64,000 bases of DNA from JADLCB01 sp964398315 (GCA_964398315.1 CAYNMV010000014.1:9202-73201), one strand, 5' to 3'; positions 18,209 through 29,347 are shown, counted from the first letter of the stretch. Notes: generated by a model from the letters alone, not told the origin. Program-made: numbers and translations.

Positions 18209-19138
18209 ATGCTGCGGCGGATGGCGTGGCTGCTGAAATTCCTCGGCTCAACCGAGCGACGATTGGCACTGCTGGCAGTGGCCGTGGGGGTAGGGCTGCT
18301 GGGGCTGAAGTTCACCGCCTACGCCATCACCGGTTCGGCGGCCATTTTTTCCGATGCCCTGGAGAGCATCATCAATGTGCTGGCATCGCTGGTTGCGCTC
18401 TACTCGCTGAATTATGCCGCCCGCCCGGCCGATGAATCGCATCCCTATGGCCATGGCAAGATCGAGTTCATCAGCGCTGGCTTCGAAGGGGGCATGATCA
18501 CCCTGGCCGCCGCCGCCATTGCCTTCCGCACCATTGACATCCTGCTGTTCCATGAGATCCGCATTGAGGCGGTGGGGCTGGGACTGGTGTTGATGGTCAT
18601 CGCCATGTGCGTCAATGGTGGAGTGGGGCTGGCGCTGGTGCGCACCGGCAGAAAGCTGCACTCGATCACGCTCGAAGCCGATGGCCGGCACCTGCTGACA
18701 GACGCCGTGACGACGGTGGGCGTGCTGCTTGCGTTGGGTGTGGTGCAACTCACGGGCTGGGTCTGGACCGATCCGATCGCCGCACTGCTGATCGCAGTCT
18801 ACATCGCATTGACCGGCCTGAGCCTGCTCCGCCGGTCGTATGAAGGGCTGATGGACAAGCAGGACCTGGCCGATGACCGGCTGATCGCCGGCATCCTGGA
18901 TGCCCACGTTGGCCCCGCCGGCCGTGAGCCGCGCATCTGCTCCTACCATAAGCTGCGCCACCGCCACTCGGGCCGCTATCACTGGGTCGATTTTCACCTG
19001 GTTGTGCCGCCCCATATCAGTGTCGATCGCGGCCACGCCATCGCCAGCGCCATCGAATATGAAATCGAGCAGACCATCGGCGAAGGCAACGCCACCGCCC
19101 ATATCGAGCCGTGCCGGGAAGAAGGGTGCTGTGCCTGA
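18209..19138 (+). CDS. Cation diffusion facilitator (CDF) metal transporter
   Basis: A CDF-family proton/divalent-cation antiporter of about 309 residues, exporting Zn, Fe, Co or Mn. Six helices are followed by a cytoplasmic ferredoxin-like domain. Metal-site motifs are visible: SDALESI in helix 2, HPYGHGKIEF in the loop after helix 2, and ADGRHLLTDAVTT in helix 5. The C-terminal domain has histidine-rich stretches (SYHKLRHRHSGRYHW) and ends CREEGCCA, possible extra metal ligands. The frame is open from 18125; starts at 18209 or 18221 give the usual short N-terminus. No metalloregulator is adjacent. Confidence 0.9.
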   Translation: MLRRMAWLLKFLGSTERRLALLAVAVGVGLLGLKFTAYAITGSAAIFSDALESIINVLASLVALYSLNYAARPADESHPYGHGKIEFISAGFEGGMITLAAAAIAFRTIDILLFHEIRIEAVGLGLVLMVIAMCVNGGVGLALVRTGRKLHSITLEADGRHLLTDAVTTVGVLLALGVVQLTGWVWTDPIAALLIAVYIALTGLSLLRRSYEGLMDKQDLADDRLIAGILDAHVGPAGREPRICSYHKLRHRHSGRYHWVDFHLVVPPHISVDRGHAIASAIEYEIEQTIGEGNATAHIEPCREEGCCA

Positions 19139-19179
19139 GAGCCTAAGGCGCCTGCAGGAGACCGCAGGCAGCAGGCAAT

Positions 19180-19380
19180 TCACCGTGGCTGCCTTCCGAT
19201 TGGTGTCGCCGGGGCGGTGGTTGGTGCGGTGGTTGGCGCGGGAGGCTGCTGGAGGGCGCGGAAGGTGAACATGCCCATGCCGATGAGAAGGATGCCGAGG
19301 CAGACGCAGGCGGCAATGACGAACCAGGTGAAATCCCAGGTTGGGCGCGGGCGCTGGGGTTCGTAGTCGATCATGTTCAC
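19180..19380 (-). CDS. Small single-helix membrane protein coupled to the CrtC-like gene
   Basis: A 66-residue protein starting with GTG at 19380 that overlaps the upstream gene's stop by four bases (GTGA). GGAGG lies 7 bases ahead, so the GTG is preferred over the ATG at 19374. A short polar N-terminus with RPRPTWD is followed by one strong membrane helix (FVIAACVCLGILLIGMGMF) and a Pro/Thr/Ala tail (APTTAPTTAPAT). The translational coupling suggests that it works with, or anchors, the CrtC-like protein. No family is recognised. Confidence 0.6.
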   Translation of the reverse strand: MNMIDYEPQRPRPTWDFTWFVIAACVCLGILLIGMGMFTFRALQQPPAPTTAPTTAPATPIGRQPR

Positions 19381-20468
19381 GCCCGGCCCTCCCGGGTGAT
19401 GCCATGCTCGATCCAGCGGCCGAGAATCGGCCAGCGCAGGCGATGGGGATAGACGATGCGGCAGAGCGCAGTGCCGTGCGGCTGGGGCGAGGGGCGGTCG
19501 GGCAGGCGGGCTTCGTACAGCAGGTGGAGATCGAACGGTGAGCGGTCGATGATGCGCGGCCTGGCCAGGTGAAGCCTGTCACCCAGGTGCAGCGCAATCG
19601 GATACGCCAGCCGCATGCCGGTATAGCGCCAAAGGCCGAAGTCGATCTGGTGGATGTGATGGGCGCGGGCACTGGCTGAATCCGCCTCGATCAGGCGTAC
19701 ATCATCACTCAGCCCGCGGGAGAAGGCGGCCTGGAACGCCAGGGTACGGTTCTCCAGCAGCACCCGCCCGCGCACCCAGCCGCGTAAGCCGGGCCCGGGT
19801 GGGGCGGTGCCGTAGAGATGATCGTGATAGCCGCGGCCGGCAAACGCGATGGTCTGGTCATCGCAATGGACGCTGCCGGTGACATCACACAACGGTGCAG
19901 CCACGATCCAGTGATGATCGTCCCCGGCAAGGTGCCGGCCGGGAAAGCCCTCCACCTGCAACAGCGCTCCGCTGCGCGGCCGGAACACCAGGCGCACATC
20001 CAGCGCCCCTGGGCCGGTCGGCGTGCGATTCGACGAACCAGCGCTTGCGGGAAGGGTGAGAGACAGCGACAGGGGCGGCACATCACTGCTGGCGGCTTCG
20101 GCCAGCGGTTCAAGGCAGTTCGGGCCAATGCGCATCACCGGCCCCGCTGGCGAAGCGCTGAACTGCCCCGGCGCATAGCGGGCGCGATATCGCCGCCAGA
20201 GGCGATTGTCGCGAAAGAGATGCACCTCCACGCCCGGCCACTGATCGGCACGCGGCGGCGAGAGACGCATCGGACGCTTCACATAGCGGCGGTACCAGCG
20301 CAGATAGCCGGGATCGAACCATGCCCCCGCCAGCAGCTTTATGCTGAGGTGCAGCGTGCCGGTGGCATCCTCCGCCTCAAATATCCACCCTTCGTAACCG
20401 CCCGGCGCGGTGACGGCATGCCAGCCGTTCGGGTGGGCCGCGCGGGCGTACATCGCGACGTTCGGCAT
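19377..20468 (-). CDS. CrtC-like lipocalin-fold protein (carotenoid hydratase family)
   Basis: About 363 residues. The strongest signature is GRGYHDHLYGTAPP, close to the GYHDHNxG motif of hydroxyneurosporene synthase (CrtC), which adds water to the end of linear carotenoids; related tocopherol-cyclase/AttH proteins share the double-lipocalin fold. GYEGWIFEAEDATG near the N-terminus fits the lipid-binding first barrel. No carotenoid genes are nearby, so a different isoprenoid or lipid substrate is possible. The start is set to the ATG at 20468, 7 bases after TACAAT; a GTG at 20471 is in the same frame. It overlaps the small membrane protein downstream by four bases. Confidence 0.65.
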   Translation of the reverse strand: MPNVAMYARAAHPNGWHAVTAPGGYEGWIFEAEDATGTLHLSIKLLAGAWFDPGYLRWYRRYVKRPMRLSPPRADQWPGVEVHLFRDNRLWRRYRARYAPGQFSASPAGPVMRIGPNCLEPLAEAASSDVPPLSLSLTLPASAGSSNRTPTGPGALDVRLVFRPRSGALLQVEGFPGRHLAGDDHHWIVAAPLCDVTGSVHCDDQTIAFAGRGYHDHLYGTAPPGPGLRGWVRGRVLLENRTLAFQAAFSRGLSDDVRLIEADSASARAHHIHQIDFGLWRYTGMRLAYPIALHLGDRLHLARPRIIDRSPFDLHLLYEARLPDRPSPQPHGTALCRIVYPHRLRWPILGRWIEHGITREGRA

Positions 20469-20475
20469 CACGCTG

Positions 20476-20481
20476 ATTGTA
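20476..20481 (-). promoter_or_regulatory. -10 element, leaderless start of the CrtC-like gene
   Basis: On the minus strand TACAAT ends 7 bases before the ATG at 20468. No Shine-Dalgarno site is present and no good -35 is visible. Confidence 0.4.
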
Positions 20482-20597
20482 GCCCATTCGCCACCGCCGC
20501 GGTGCGCGTGACCGAGGTGACGGCGTGATCGATCAACGCACTTGCCGTATCCCCAGGTGAAGGCAGGTCAGCAGGATATGGCTACGGGGGCGGTAGA

Positions 20598-22340
20598 GTG
20601 ATTGACGTGAGCCCATCTTCGCCGCCGCGTGCGGCCCAGCATAGACACTCAGCCATCGACCTGCGCCGGCTGCCGCCGGGGGCGACGTTCCTGCGCATCC
20701 TTGGGGTGAACTATGCTCATATCAATACCGAGGATGAGGGAGAGCTGTACCTGACCGAGCATGGGGTGCCGTTTTACGAGCACCTGCGGCCGGAGAACTG
20801 GCATGATGAGCAGTGGTTCCGCACACATCGTGTCCCACTGGCGGGAACCAGCACGGTCTACCGCGTGCCCACCCAGCCGGTGCCGGGGCATCCGTGCAAG
20901 AGCATGGAGCTGGTGGTGAAGTGGTCGCGCGTGGGTGAGGATGTGCCGCTGACCACCTTCACCCTACAACAGGCCATCGATGCCGAGTTCAACTCACCGT
21001 TCGAGGAGTTTGCCCTGCTGGAAGAGCTGCGCGCCGGCCGGTACGGGCCGCGCGAGGTGCGCATCCTAACACAGAAACCGCTGGCGATCTACGTGCCGCC
21101 CGGGCGCATGCAGCCATGGCAGAGCGGGCGCTCCACCCACCGGCTCCTGCTGAAGCTGGCGCGCAATCCCGGCATCGAGATCGATATCCTGCGCACGTAC
21201 ATCCTGATCTACGGCTGGATTCGCGGGGTGGATGCGGTGGCGGCTTACGGGCACTTCGGCCCAACCGAGCGCAACGAGCGGCTGCGACAACTCACCTGTC
21301 ATGTGGACCGGCAGTTGCGCGCCAAGGGGTTTTATGTCGCTGACAACAAGCCGTCGCACTTCATCGTTCGCCCGCGCGAGACCGGTCCGCGGCGACGGCG
21401 CGACGGCAGCCCGCTCTATGCCCTGGTAGATTACGAACTGCTGGCGCGCACGCCGGAGTATGATGAGGCGGTTCGCGCTTCGGCCCGCAGTCGCTACCTG
21501 GCGATGCAGCGGGACCGTTTCCGCAGTGATATCGAGCGCGACTGGCCGGAAGACCTGCATGAGATGGAGGTGCTGGGGGTGCCGTATGTCTACGGCCGCA
21601 CCGAGAGCACAGCCGGCACGCTGTGGGTGGTGGGGCGCGATCCTGAACTGTTCAACTACTTCCTGCCCGAGCGTTGGCGGGCCGGGCGGGTGGCGCTGTC
21701 CACCAGCAACCGCACTTTCTACACCCGCACCAAGGACCGCATTCACCTGGTCTGGACCATCAGCCGGGTGGGGCAGATCCCGCCGGGGGCGATGGGCGAT
21801 CCGGCCTATGGGCCAGTGCTGCGCCATGGGTTCAACAGCCCGTTTGAGGAGGTGGAGCTGGCGCTGGCCATGCGGCGGGCGGGGATCGGCACCACCTACC
21901 CCCGCGCCATCTACATGACCCATCAGCTTGAGGAAACCCGCGGGCTGGTGCTGGATGACCGCCGTTTTACGCGCGCAGCCCGGCTGACAACGCCCGATGG
22001 GCTGCCGCTGATGCCGATGGAGCATGAATATGTCATTCTCTGGGGCTACTTTCGCGGGCTGGAGGATGATGAAGCGATTGCCGACAGCGGCTACTGGACG
22101 CCAATCGACCTGGAGCGGGCGGCCGAGAAGGGGCTGATCTCAGCGGCCGAGCATGATGAAGCGCTGGCCCGCCACCGCGAAACCTTGCGCGCCGCCGGCT
22201 TTGAGGATCTGTGCCTCAGCGGCGGGCACGTGCTGCTGACGTATATCCCGCCCGGCACCATCCGGCGCAATGGCCACCAGCAAATTGCACTGTGGCACTG
22301 CAATTTTGAGATGGTTCGGCGGCTTCCCACCACCGGCTGA
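20598..22340 (+). CDS. Duplicated protein resembling two tandem kinase-like folds
   Basis: I do not recognise this 580-residue family. It is an internal duplication: residues about 104-140 and 383-420 share LV...SRVG and then FNSPFEE(F/V). The first half has kinase-like landmarks in kinase order: Lys108 in VVKWS (beta-3 lysine position), Glu136/137 in FNSPFEE (helix C), VADNKPSHFIV (249-257, compare DxKPxN of the catalytic loop, with His where Asn is usual) and ALVDYE (Asp278, DFG position). In the second half the lysine is Thr387 and the catalytic loop reads LSGGHVLL, so it looks like an inactive copy. The start is GTG with GGGGGCGG ahead. Function unknown; kinase relationship is inference from motif order. 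Confidence 0.7.
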   Translation: MIDVSPSSPPRAAQHRHSAIDLRRLPPGATFLRILGVNYAHINTEDEGELYLTEHGVPFYEHLRPENWHDEQWFRTHRVPLAGTSTVYRVPTQPVPGHPCKSMELVVKWSRVGEDVPLTTFTLQQAIDAEFNSPFEEFALLEELRAGRYGPREVRILTQKPLAIYVPPGRMQPWQSGRSTHRLLLKLARNPGIEIDILRTYILIYGWIRGVDAVAAYGHFGPTERNERLRQLTCHVDRQLRAKGFYVADNKPSHFIVRPRETGPRRRRDGSPLYALVDYELLARTPEYDEAVRASARSRYLAMQRDRFRSDIERDWPEDLHEMEVLGVPYVYGRTESTAGTLWVVGRDPELFNYFLPERWRAGRVALSTSNRTFYTRTKDRIHLVWTISRVGQIPPGAMGDPAYGPVLRHGFNSPFEEVELALAMRRAGIGTTYPRAIYMTHQLEETRGLVLDDRRFTRAARLTTPDGLPLMPMEHEYVILWGYFRGLEDDEAIADSGYWTPIDLERAAEKGLISAAEHDEALARHRETLRAAGFEDLCLSGGHVLLTYIPPGTIRRNGHQQIALWHCNFEMVRRLPTTG

Positions 22341-22557
22341 CTAAATCGACTGCATCGGGCTGCTCGCAAGGGCCGATCTGTATTTCTGACCGGTGCAGGC
22401 AGGGCAAGATGAGCGATCTCGCACTAACTTGTTGTCGATAAGATGCTTACGTTTGCGTTGGCCAATCTGGGGAGACAGGATAGTAAATTGGCCGAGTTCG
22501 CTAACGTAAGGTACACTTCAGGTGTCAGTTCTGTTGTACGGTCACAAGGGAGTCCAC

Positions 22558-23301
22558 ATGCAGCAGGGCATTTCCCGGGGTCATTGGCGGGGAGCGGAGA
22601 TGGCACCATCGCAGGAGCGTTTTGTGGCATCGGACACAACGCCGCCGGATCACGGGGGCCAGGGGGAACCAATGCCGACGATGAATTACGCCACCTCCAT
22701 GCCGACAGATCTGACATGGGATGGCCGGCGGCTGGTGGTGACATTGGCGCCGCCGCCGCGGTGGGGGGAATTGGTCTCGCCGCTGCTGGCGCTGCTGGTG
22801 CCGCTGATGGCGGTGCCGGTGATCGCATGGGGGGTGGAGTGGACCGGCCCGACGCTGATGACGCTGGGGTTGGCCGCGGGGTTGGGGTCACCACTGCTGC
22901 TGGTGGCGCTGCTGGCGGGGATCCATCTGCTGGTGGATGCATCCCGCGCGATTGGCTATGGCCGTTTTCCCATCGACATTGAGGCCGATGCCGAGGAGCT
23001 GCGGATCACCTGTCCCGGGCAGTGGGGGCCAGGGGTGCAGCGCTGGCCGGCATCGGAACTGCGCCGGCTGGAAGTGTACGAGGCCGGCCGCAACTGGGAT
23101 GGCTCCCGCATCATTTATCTGAAGGTGTGGGCCGGCGATTACTTCCACACCCGGGAACTGCATTTCACCACTCATGATCCGCATCTGGCCCAGCGCCTGA
23201 GCCAGGCCCTGCACCAAGCCTTGCGCCTGCCGCGCCCCGGCCATGCCCGGCTGCAGGCCGATTCGGCCTCCGCCCAGCCGCCGGCTGAGACTGTGATGTA
23301 A
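22558..23301 (+). CDS. Membrane protein with two helices and a C-terminal soluble domain
   Basis: A 247-residue protein from the ATG at 22558, which has AAGGGAG at good spacing; ATGs at 22600 and 22672 are in-frame alternatives. After a polar N-terminus come two adjacent hydrophobic segments (LVSPLLALLVPLMAVPVIAW and LGLAAGLGSPLLLVALLAG), then a domain of about 110 residues with alternating strands (SRIIYLKVWAGDYFHTRELHF), similar in outline to bacterial PH-like domains that sit on membranes. Function unknown. It converges on rpoD, with a long hairpin between them. Confidence 0.65.
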   Translation: MQQGISRGHWRGAEMAPSQERFVASDTTPPDHGGQGEPMPTMNYATSMPTDLTWDGRRLVVTLAPPPRWGELVSPLLALLVPLMAVPVIAWGVEWTGPTLMTLGLAAGLGSPLLLVALLAGIHLLVDASRAIGYGRFPIDIEADAEELRITCPGQWGPGVQRWPASELRRLEVYEAGRNWDGSRIIYLKVWAGDYFHTRELHFTTHDPHLAQRLSQALHQALRLPRPGHARLQADSASAQPPAETVM

Positions 23302-23460
23302 GGCCGTCGAGTATGGCCCTGATCGCTCGTGGCTGATGCGGGCTTACCCCGTGGTTGGCCATCAGCGCGAATCGACCATTTCCGGTTTCATCGAAGTCAG
23401 TGCAGAAGATACCCGTTGGGATGGGACGCACATCCTGAGCGGGCGGTTTACGCGCAAATG

Positions 23461-23500
23461 CCAAGGATCCCAGGCGCTGAGTGACGCCTGGGATCCCTGG
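23461..23500. terminator. Long hairpin between convergent genes (membrane protein / rpoD)
   Basis: Arms 23465-23476 and 23485-23496 are perfectly complementary over 12 bp, with three more outer pairs after one mismatch, and an 8-base loop. There is no U tract on either strand. Its place between two converging genes suggests a bidirectional terminator. Confidence 0.6.
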
Positions 23501-23552
23501 TCTTGCGATTCAGATTGAGAAGCTGGCCCACCTGGATTGCGGGCAGGCGCCA

Positions 23553-25355
<1,803 letters not shown>

Positions 25356-25544
25356 CTGTGGAAACCTTCACTACACCTGTCGCAAGCTGCCAGCCGCTGG
25401 CCAAGGCCCTCGGAGCCGTTTCCGAGCCCTGCAACGAACGTCTCTGGCCACCCGCACGTCCCGGTCGAATCCGCCGGAGCGTTATTCACTTGTCTTTATT
25501 TGCGAAAGGCGCCCTCACCCAACAGGTGACTGCGCCATGTGACC

Positions 25545-27419
25545 TTATCGCGCCACCCGTCGCAAATCGGGCTGGCGCGCCTTTTCCTGAAGCTTGCGGA
25601 GCAGCGCCAGGGTCGCATCGTCATCGGGGGGCGGCCCCCCTGGGGTTGCGTCCTGTTCATTGCTACGACGCAACGCGGCGATAAGTTTGCGCTGTTCGCG
25701 CTGCTCGGCTGTTTTCCTGAAATGGGCGACCGTGTCGCGCACCGTCGCATCCACATCGGGAAGTTGCTCGGCCTCATCCACCAGTTCCACCGCAAGCTGC
25801 TTCAATTCCGGGGTTTGCAGCAGGCTCAGCAATTCGCTGAAAACCGGCTCGCCCTCATCCCGCTGGTACGTCCAGTAGATGTCCGCCAGCTGGCGTCGGG
25901 TCGGGTCGGTGAAATCCTGCACCTGTACATCCAACTGCACCTCATGCCAGCGATGCGGCTCGATGAGCAGGCAGCCCAGCAGCCAGCGCTCGGCCCGGTC
26001 CTGCGCTGTCCACTGCCGCCGATCCGCCGACGGGGCAGCCGGGGCGGGCAAATTGGGTTCGTTCCGCACCTCCCGCCTCGCCACCGCCGGGGAGGGGACC
26101 GGCCGGCGGTTGCCCGCCCCCAGCGCAAAGCGCTGATTCAATTCCTCCACCGGCACCTCAGTCAAGCGGCTGACGCGTGCCAGCGCTGCGCCCCAGCGCA
26201 GCGGGTCGATCGGCCCTGCCCCGCGGGCCGCTGCCAGCACCGCCAGGTATTGCTCCACCGCTTTCTGCTGCCCGGTCAGATCGCCGGCATCGGCATGAAA
26301 GCGCTGCAGCAACTGCTGCCACTTGTAACTTAGCGCATCTTTCGCCTGCGCCAAAATCGTTTCAAATTCCTGTGCCCCGTGTTCGAGCAAAAATTCATCG
26401 GGATCGACCCCCGCCGGCATCGTGGCGATGGCGATCTCGATCGGCTGAGTCAGGAACAGATCCACCGCCTTGTCCACCGCCTTGTCACCGGCGGTGTCGG
26501 CATCGAACAGCAGCACGATCCGATCCGCAAATCGTTGCAGCAGCTTCACATGCTGCTCGGTGAGGGCCGTGCCCAGGATCGAGACGACATTCGTCACCCC
26601 GTGCTGGTGGGCCATCACCACATCGGCATATCCCTCGACGATCACCGCGGTGCGGGTTTCAACAATCCGCTGGCGGGCCATGTCCAGGCCGAACACGCAC
26701 CGGCTCTTGCTGAACAGGGGCGTTTCGGGGCTGTTGAGGTACTTGGCCGGATCGTCCGAGCCGGGCAGCACCCGCCCGCCGAAGGCGATCACCCGCCCGC
26801 CTTCATCGCGGATCGGGAACATCAGCCGGTTGCGGAAGGTGTCGTAGTGGCCGGTGCCGTTTTCCCGGCGCTTGACCAGTCCCGCCGTCACCAGCAGTTC
26901 CGGGCGATACTTCCGTCCCAGGGTGCTGAGCAGCCCATCCCAGGAATCCATCGCTGCGCCGATCTGAAACCGGCGGATGGTTTCCTGGCTGAACCCGCGT
27001 GCGGCGAGATACTCGCGCGCCGCAGCGCCATGGGTGGCATCGCTGAGCAATTTTTCAAAGAACGCACAGGCGGCGGAATGCGCATCCAGCAATTGCTGCC
27101 GCTCGCCTGTTTTCTGCCTGGAGACGCCGAACTTGGGCATCTCCAGCCCGGCGCGCTCCCCGAGCAGACGCAGGGCATCGAGAAACTCGACCCGATCACG
27201 CTTGATAACAAAATCGATGGCGTTGCCGCCTTCCTTGCAGCCATAGCAGTGAAAAAACTGCTTGCCCGGACTGACATGGAAGGAAGGTGTCTTCTCCTGA
27301 TGGAAGGGACACAGGCCGACGTAATCCTTGCCCCGGCGCTTGAGGGCGACGCTCTCGGAGATCAGCTGGACGATGTCCGTCGCCTGCAGCACCTGTGAGC
27401 GGAAGTCATCGCCTGCCAT
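25545..27419 (-). CDS. dnaG: DNA primase
   Basis: DnaG makes RNA primers at the replication fork. From the start at 27419 (MAGDDFRSQVLQA) it has 624 residues; the frame is open another 68 codons upstream but those do not resemble primase. The N-terminal zinc site is Cys37, His40, Cys58, Cys61 (CPFH and CYGC). The polymerase core includes VIVEGYADVVM, the Toprim glutamate motif, and FDADTAGDKA. The last about 150 residues form the helicase-binding domain. It heads the dnaG-rpoD operon and has its own sigma-70 promoter about 160 bases upstream. Confidence 0.96.
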   Translation of the reverse strand: MAGDDFRSQVLQATDIVQLISESVALKRRGKDYVGLCPFHQEKTPSFHVSPGKQFFHCYGCKEGGNAIDFVIKRDRVEFLDALRLLGERAGLEMPKFGVSRQKTGERQQLLDAHSAACAFFEKLLSDATHGAAAREYLAARGFSQETIRRFQIGAAMDSWDGLLSTLGRKYRPELLVTAGLVKRRENGTGHYDTFRNRLMFPIRDEGGRVIAFGGRVLPGSDDPAKYLNSPETPLFSKSRCVFGLDMARQRIVETRTAVIVEGYADVVMAHQHGVTNVVSILGTALTEQHVKLLQRFADRIVLLFDADTAGDKAVDKAVDLFLTQPIEIAIATMPAGVDPDEFLLEHGAQEFETILAQAKDALSYKWQQLLQRFHADAGDLTGQQKAVEQYLAVLAAARGAGPIDPLRWGAALARVSRLTEVPVEELNQRFALGAGNRRPVPSPAVARREVRNEPNLPAPAAPSADRRQWTAQDRAERWLLGCLLIEPHRWHEVQLDVQVQDFTDPTRRQLADIYWTYQRDEGEPVFSELLSLLQTPELKQLAVELVDEAEQLPDVDATVRDTVAHFRKTAEQREQRKLIAALRRSNEQDATPGGPPPDDDATLALLRKLQEKARQPDLRRVAR

Positions 27420-27582
27420 GGCCAATGGTGTACCCGCAATGCCGGCGCGGGTCCCGAACCCGGTCGGACAAATCAAAGCAATACCCCGCCCGCCCACATC
27501 CGTGCGGGAGGAGTACAGTAAATCGCGTCTAACTTCTTTGCCTGTAAGGGCTTTGGAGTTTACTAGCGCGTCAGTCAGCGTA

Positions 27583-27611
27583 AATATAGCACTGAAGTGG
27601 GGGAGGGTCAA
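27583..27611 (-). promoter_or_regulatory. Sigma-70 promoter of the dnaG-rpoD operon
   Basis: On the minus strand TTGACC (27611-27606), a 17-base spacer and TATATT (27588-27583). Predicted transcription start is near 27576, leaving a leader of about 157 bases before dnaG. This is among the best promoter matches in the window. Confidence 0.65.
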
Positions 27612-27784
27612 ATACGACCGCAAGAGCCTGCATCACAACGTCATGTCCCATAATCATTTATAAATCAGTCATATCTTGCCGGAAAGCAGCCCTGGGTCGT
27701 GCGGATACGCGGAGCGGCCTGCACACGGGGGCCGCGGGCCTGACGCCGGCGCCACGGGCAGCCATCAAATAGCCACCGCCGACG

Positions 27785-27790
27785 TATACT
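27785..27790 (+). promoter_or_regulatory. -10 element, leaderless start
   Basis: TATACT, five of six to consensus, ends 6 bases before the ATG at 27797. No Shine-Dalgarno site is present; the -35 region is poor. Confidence 0.4.
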
Positions 27791-27796
27791 CGCCGC

Positions 27797-29188
27797 ATGC
27801 TCCGAGCGGCGCATTGGCTGTTGATGGGATGGTATTTCGTGGGGCCGGTGGCGGCACTGGTGCTGGCGGCAGTCTGGGCGCAGCGCACACGCCGGCCACT
27901 GCCGCTGATGAGCTGGCTGATGACCTGCATCACCGCCATCGTGCTGGGGGCGCTGCTGACGTTTATCTACGCGTATGCCGTCGGGGGGCAGATGGTCCTC
28001 ACCCAAGCCGCTCTCGCTGCCTACTTTGGGGCGGGCTTGCTGTTCCTGCTCAAGGGGCTGGATTACCTGCTGAGATGGATCGCCGAAAACCTGCTGGGCC
28101 TGTCGCGGGCCACCCCGACTGCCAGTCAGCGCTCGCCCGCCGGCGGAGGGCCGCGCGATGACCAGCCGCCCCCGGGCGATGGGAATGCAGCCAATGAAGC
28201 CGAGCCAGCCACCGCTGACGGTGTCCAGCCGGCTCCCGCGCCGCAGGGCATCGATCCCGATCCCGGCCGGATGCTCCAGCGCCTGGCGGCGTTTCTGCTG
28301 CGGGTGGGGCTGTTGTTTGCCCTCGGGCTGCCCTATGTGATGACGGCGGTGATGACCTATCGCCCCAAGGTGCTGCCGCTCGATCCGCCCCGGCGTGCGT
28401 ATGAGGCGATTACCTTCACCGCCGCTGATGGCACGCGGCTCTCGGGGTGGTGGATTCCATCCGACCCGGCCCCCGAAGATGCCCCGCCGCAGTGGGGCCG
28501 GCGCACGCTCCTGCTGTGCCACGGGCTGGCGGCCAACAAATCCAATCACCTGCCCCTGGGGCAGTGGGGGCCGGCGGCCGGGTACAACGTCCTCAGCTTC
28601 GATTTCCGCGCCCATGGTGAAAGCGGCGGGCAGGTGACCACCTTCGGCGATCGCGAGCGCCTGGATGTACTGGCTGCTGTTCGCTGGCTGCGCGAGCAGC
28701 GCGCCGGGGAGTCGGAGCAGATTTTTGGCATCGGTGCCAGCATGGGCGCTGCCGCACTGATTGCCGCTGCCGCGGATGATTCACCTGAAGGGCAGGCGAT
28801 CGATGCGGTGGTGGTCTTCGGCACCTACGCCCGCTTGAATACCCTCGCCGCCCGCATCGCCGATCAGCAATTCGTCTGGCCGCTTGACGTGCTGGTCAAG
28901 TACATCGCCGTTCCCCTGGCCAATGTGCAGACCGGCCGGCGGCTGACCGACTTTGCGCCCGCTGACTACATTGCCCGCATCTGGCCGCGGCCGGTGATGA
29001 TCCTGCACGGCCTGCGCGATGAAGTGATCCCGTTCGAGGAAGGCGAGGACCTGGCCCGCGAGGCAGCCCGTCCCTTCCTGTTCCGTCCCGTTGAGCGGGC
29101 CGGTCACAATGACATCATCGAGAACAACACCCTCACGGATGAAGTGCGCCATTTCCTCGACACCGCCGAACCGGTGCCGGTGATCTGA
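27797..29188 (+). CDS. Membrane-anchored alpha/beta hydrolase
   Basis: A 463-residue protein with two parts. The first 190 residues contain membrane helices (about 7-28, 38-62, 72-90 and 163-187) with a Pro/Gly-rich linker between the third and fourth. The rest is an alpha/beta hydrolase: oxyanion motif CHGLAANKSN, nucleophile Ser315 in GIGASMG, Asp408 in HGLRDEVIP and His437 in AGHND, a complete triad. This resembles the ABHD-type serine hydrolases whose domain follows a transmembrane anchor. An esterase or lipase acting at the membrane surface is plausible; the substrate is unknown. Confidence 0.85.
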   Translation: MLRAAHWLLMGWYFVGPVAALVLAAVWAQRTRRPLPLMSWLMTCITAIVLGALLTFIYAYAVGGQMVLTQAALAAYFGAGLLFLLKGLDYLLRWIAENLLGLSRATPTASQRSPAGGGPRDDQPPPGDGNAANEAEPATADGVQPAPAPQGIDPDPGRMLQRLAAFLLRVGLLFALGLPYVMTAVMTYRPKVLPLDPPRRAYEAITFTAADGTRLSGWWIPSDPAPEDAPPQWGRRTLLLCHGLAANKSNHLPLGQWGPAAGYNVLSFDFRAHGESGGQVTTFGDRERLDVLAAVRWLREQRAGESEQIFGIGASMGAAALIAAAADDSPEGQAIDAVVVFGTYARLNTLAARIADQQFVWPLDVLVKYIAVPLANVQTGRRLTDFAPADYIARIWPRPVMILHGLRDEVIPFEEGEDLAREAARPFLFRPVERAGHNDIIENNTLTDEVRHFLDTAEPVPVI

Positions 29189-29333
29189 GCATCCCCCAAC
29201 CGCGGATTGCCGAAGCACCATCACGAAGAAGCAAGGCAGGGCACATGCTTCCATTCCCGGGCGGGCTGGTACAACGATCAAAAAAGGATCGGCAGAGCCA
29301 GCGGCTGTGCTTTTGCCTGGCCTGCTCCCGGAC

Positions 29334-29339
29334 TACTAT
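29334..29339 (+). promoter_or_regulatory. -10 element, leaderless start
   Basis: TACTAT ends 8 bases before the ATG at 29348. TTGCCT (29313-29318) lies 15 bases upstream, a short spacer. No Shine-Dalgarno site is seen. Confidence 0.4.
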
Positions 29340-29347
29340 CCTCGCCC

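Larger units (their letters stand above)
27420..27796. other. Divergent intergenic region, dnaG / alpha-beta hydrolase
   Basis: 377 bases between divergent genes. It holds the dnaG promoter (27583-27611) and a -10 hexamer just before the hydrolase start (27785-27790). The dnaG leader would be about 157 bases long. I see no riboswitch or strong hairpin in it. Confidence 0.6.
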
